64,000 bases of DNA, from assembly GCF_017355955.1 (NCBI RefSeq), contig NZ_JAFFID010000006.1:186001-250000 (forward strand). The letters run 5' to 3'. A model generated the notes under the pieces. It saw only the letters and a program-made list of their open reading frames with translations. It was not told the DNA's origin and made no database searches. The translations under genes and the position numbers were made by a program. Shown here in pieces: positions 61,618-64,000 of this stretch (position 1 is the stretch's first letter; every line of letters begins with the position of its first letter). The DNA comes from Sabulibacter ruber. Its GTDB lineage: Bacteria > Bacteroidota > Bacteroidia > Cytophagales > Hymenobacteraceae.

Positions 61618-62619
61618 ATGGCAAGAAAAACCTTCTTCTGTATTGATGCCCACACCTGCGGGAACCCCGTGCGCCTGGTGGCCGGGGGCGGCCCCGTTTT
61701 GCAGGGCGCCAACATGAGCGAAAAGCGCCAGCACTTCCTGCAGGAATACGATTATATCCGGAAAGGCCTTATGTTTGAGCCGCGCGGCCATGATATGATG
61801 TCGGGCAGCATTCTGTATCCGCCGCATGACCCGGATAACGACGTCGCCGTGTTATACATCGAGACCAGCGGTTGCCTGCCCATGTGCGGTCACGGCACCA
61901 TCGGTACCGTCACCATTGCCATTGAAGAAGGCTTGATCACGCCCAAAACACCCGGCGAATTGCGTTTGGAAGCACCCGCCGGCCTGGTGAAAATAAAATA
62001 CACCCAAGAAGGCAAAAAGGTAAAATCAGTGAAACTGACCAACGTAGCCTCTTACCTGGAGGCGGAAGGCCTGACGGTGGAATGCCCGGAGTTGGGCGAG
62101 TTGAAAATAGATGTGGCCTACGGCGGAAATTTCTACGGCATCATTGATCCGCAGGAGAACTTCCCCGGCCTGCAGGAGTTCACCGCCGATAAGCTGATTT
62201 CCTGGAGCCGGGTGATACGGGAGCGCATGAACGAGAAATACAGCTTCGTGCACCCAGAGAACCCCACCATCAAAGGGATGAGCCATGTGCTCTGGACCGG
62301 CGATACGCTGCAACCGGCTTCCACGGCCCGTAATGCCGTTTTCTACGGCGACAAAGCCATAGACCGATCGCCCTGCGGCACCGGAACCTCGGCGCGCATG
62401 GCCCAGTGGTACGCAAAAGGAAAGTTGAAGCCGGGCGATGTGTTTGTGCATGAAAGCTACATCGGGTCAATCTTCAACGGCACCATTGAGGGCGAGACCA
62501 CCGTCGCCGGCAAACCCGCCATTCTGCCCGGCATCGAAGGCTGGGCCATTGTTACGGGGCTCAACACCATCTTCTTTGATGACGAAGACCCTTATGTCCA
62601 CGGATTCCAAGTGATTTGA
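61618..62619 (+). CDS. 4-hydroxyproline 2-epimerase (proline racemase family)
   Basis: 333 residues. The cofactor-independent racemase/epimerase fold has two catalytic cysteines: Cys90 in PMCGHGTIG and Cys253 in DRSPCGTGTSAR, so it is not a dehydratase-type relative (which has Thr or Ser in place of the second Cys). It interconverts trans-4-hydroxy-L-proline and cis-4-hydroxy-D-proline, the entry step of the pathway. Context with oxidase, deaminase and semialdehyde dehydrogenase supports Hyp over proline. It is separated from the oxidase gene by 1 bp. Confidence 0.93.
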   Translation: MARKTFFCIDAHTCGNPVRLVAGGGPVLQGANMSEKRQHFLQEYDYIRKGLMFEPRGHDMMSGSILYPPHDPDNDVAVLYIETSGCLPMCGHGTIGTVTIAIEEGLITPKTPGELRLEAPAGLVKIKYTQEGKKVKSVKLTNVASYLEAEGLTVECPELGELKIDVAYGGNFYGIIDPQENFPGLQEFTADKLISWSRVIRERMNEKYSFVHPENPTIKGMSHVLWTGDTLQPASTARNAVFYGDKAIDRSPCGTGTSARMAQWYAKGKLKPGDVFVHESYIGSIFNGTIEGETTVAGKPAILPGIEGWAIVTGLNTIFFDDEDPYVHGFQVI

Positions 62620-62620
62620 T

Positions 62621-63868
62621 ATGAGCAGAGTTACCATTGTAGGGGGCGGCATCATCGGCCTTTTTACCGCTTACTATTTGTCTGAAGAAGGCTTTGAGGT
62701 CACCATTATTGACAGAGGAGATCTGTCCAACAGCTGCTCCATCGGCAATGCCGGCATGATCGTGCCCAGCCACATCGTGCCGCTGGCCTCGCCCGGCATC
62801 ATCGCCAAAGGCATGAAGTGGATGCTTTCCTCTACCAGCCCCTTTTACATCCACCCGAAGCTGGATCTGCGCCTGGCCCAGTGGTGCCTGCTTTTCTACA
62901 AGGCAGCCACCAAAAAGCACGTGGAATACAGCATTCCCTACCTGAAAAACCTGAGCCTGTACAGCAAAAACCTGTACGTGGACTTCGCCGGTAAGCACAA
63001 CTCCCCGGAAGTAGGCTTTCAGGAAAAAGGCCTGCTGATGCTGTATAAATCCGAAGAAGCAGCCCACGAGGAAGTGGAATTCGCGCATCTGGCCCGCAAA
63101 CACGGCCTGGAAACCGAAATCCTTTCACCGGACGAGGTGAAGCAACTGGAACCTCATGCCGGCATGGACGTGCGGGGTGGGGTCTTTTTCCCCGGCGACG
63201 CCCATTTGAATCCCTCGCAGTTGCACGCGTATTTGGTGCGGCACTTAGAACAGAAAGGCGTGAAGATTGTGCGCCATGCCGAGGTGCTGGACTTTGCCAC
63301 CTCCGGGAGAACCGTCACCTCCGTCATCACCGACAAAGGCGAGTTTGCCTCTGACCAGGTCATCATCGCGGCTGGGAACTGGGCCGGTGAGGTGGCCCGC
63401 AAGCTCAAGATCACCATGCCCATGCTGGGCGGTAAAGGCTACAGTTTCCTCACCAAAAATTCCCCCGCTATTCAGCGTCCGGCTATCCTCACCGAAGCCC
63501 GCGTGGCGGTGACCCCTTTCGGGGAACAGGTACGGTTTGGCGGCACCATGGAAATCACCAATGACAACACCAGCATCAACCTGAACCGGGTAAAAGGGAT
63601 CCATAATTCCATCTCCAAATATTACGGCGGTTTTCAGGCCGATTTTCCGGAAAAAGATAAAATCTGGAGCGGGCTGCGTCCGTGCTCGCCAGACGGTCTG
63701 CCCTACATCGGCGCAACCAGTCGCTGGAACAATGTGTTTTTTGGCACCGGCCACAGCATGATGGGCCTCAGCCTGGCGCCCGCCACCGGCAAGCTGCTCA
63801 CCCAGGAACTCCTGAACCAGAAATCATCCGTGGGCATAGACGCCTTCTCGCCGGATCGGTACAGTTAA
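62621..63868 (+). CDS. FAD-dependent D-amino-acid oxidoreductase, probable cis-4-hydroxy-D-proline dehydrogenase
   Basis: 415 residues. DadA/DAO-type fold: the N-terminal Rossmann motif VGGGIIGLFTAYYL, SIGNAGMIVPSH near residue 42, and the C-terminal FAD contact GLRPCSPDGLPYIG with TGHSMMGLSLAPATG. It oxidises cis-4-hydroxy-D-proline to the cyclic imine handled by the DHDPS-family lyase, passing electrons onward (family knowledge). It directly follows the epimerase gene and completes the four-step set in this window. Confidence 0.92.
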   Translation: MSRVTIVGGGIIGLFTAYYLSEEGFEVTIIDRGDLSNSCSIGNAGMIVPSHIVPLASPGIIAKGMKWMLSSTSPFYIHPKLDLRLAQWCLLFYKAATKKHVEYSIPYLKNLSLYSKNLYVDFAGKHNSPEVGFQEKGLLMLYKSEEAAHEEVEFAHLARKHGLETEILSPDEVKQLEPHAGMDVRGGVFFPGDAHLNPSQLHAYLVRHLEQKGVKIVRHAEVLDFATSGRTVTSVITDKGEFASDQVIIAAGNWAGEVARKLKITMPMLGGKGYSFLTKNSPAIQRPAILTEARVAVTPFGEQVRFGGTMEITNDNTSINLNRVKGIHNSISKYYGGFQADFPEKDKIWSGLRPCSPDGLPYIGATSRWNNVFFGTGHSMMGLSLAPATGKLLTQELLNQKSSVGIDAFSPDRYS

Positions 63869-64000
63869 CATCTTAGTAGGTTCCTTCCTGCCAGGCAGGC
63901 GAGTGACCCCAGAGTGCGCTTACCATGTTCACCCCAGACCTTTAAGCCCTTACTAAACCCATGATCTACCGTTGCGCTCGCTTCCTGAAGGTTTCCTGTT

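Noticed and set aside
63887-63899. CCTGCCAGGCAGG short palindrome after the last gene
   Set aside because: Only 6-bp arms with a 1-bp centre and no T tract; too weak to call a terminator.

Overview
The window looks like the chromosome of a Bacteroidota member, most likely Cytophagales/Hymenobacteraceae (Rufibacter- or Pontibacter-like; this placement is an inference). The evidence is a SusC/SusD pair, a type IX secretion C-terminal sorting domain, an HmuY-type haem lipoprotein, many Sus-type exported enzymes, and mostly absent Shine-Dalgarno motifs. Most of it is moderately GC-rich, with clearly more AT-rich islands at about 19.0-21.0 kb and 22.4-34.5 kb.

Layout. (1) 1-2.3 kb, minus strand: a membrane protein, a HisKA_3-type histidine kinase and a NarL-type response regulator cut by the window edge. 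(2) 3.5-7.5 kb, minus: a NuiA-like nuclease inhibitor, a secreted DNA/RNA non-specific endonuclease and a T9SS-sorted Fn3 protein. (3) 7.9-9.0 kb: a broken DinB-like gene and a RadC/JAB protein. (4) 9.5-18.9 kb: a complete haem uptake locus (AraC regulator, TonB receptor, HmuY-like lipoprotein, HmuT, HmuU, HmuV, HmuS-like factor, small Cys protein) ending in a strong terminator. (5) 19.2-22.5 kb: accessory DNA with a SUMF1-like gene in an integron-cassette-like setting, a tRNA-3'-end-like relic and a serine recombinase with an inverted repeat upstream. (6) 22.6-33.9 kb: an uncharacterised eight-gene cluster followed by a sigma54 activator gene. It encodes two acidic-repeat/glycine-zipper proteins, an HExxH protein, a 696-residue unknown, a PLP enzyme, a HAE/PCxxC deaminase-fold protein, an M20 peptidase and an amidohydrolase. 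A -24/-12-like promoter and a perfect 22-bp dyad lie just upstream of its first gene. (7) 34.6-51.5 kb: a carbohydrate locus with three GH127/GH146-type beta-L-arabinofuranosidases, a DUF5695-like protein, a relic of a fourth GH127 gene and SusC/SusD. (8) 51.6-57.9 kb: an NSS-type Na+ symporter with a tiny partner, an M1 aminopeptidase and an S9 (DPP-IV-like) peptidase. (9) 58.0-63.9 kb: an AraC regulator and a full trans-4-hydroxy-L-proline catabolic set.

How it fits together. Regions 7-9 read as one programme. Beta-L-arabinofuranosides linked to hydroxyproline are the hallmark of plant extensins. The window holds enzymes to remove those sugars, peptidases to open the Pro/Hyp-rich backbone, transporters, and all four steps from hydroxyproline to 2-oxoglutarate. 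A short motif (TGTTAATATAGTAT and near copies) recurs upstream of several of these units. Region 6 is the best candidate for a previously undescribed system: its functions are unknown, but its gene content, tight spacing and regulatory signals make it a coherent unit.
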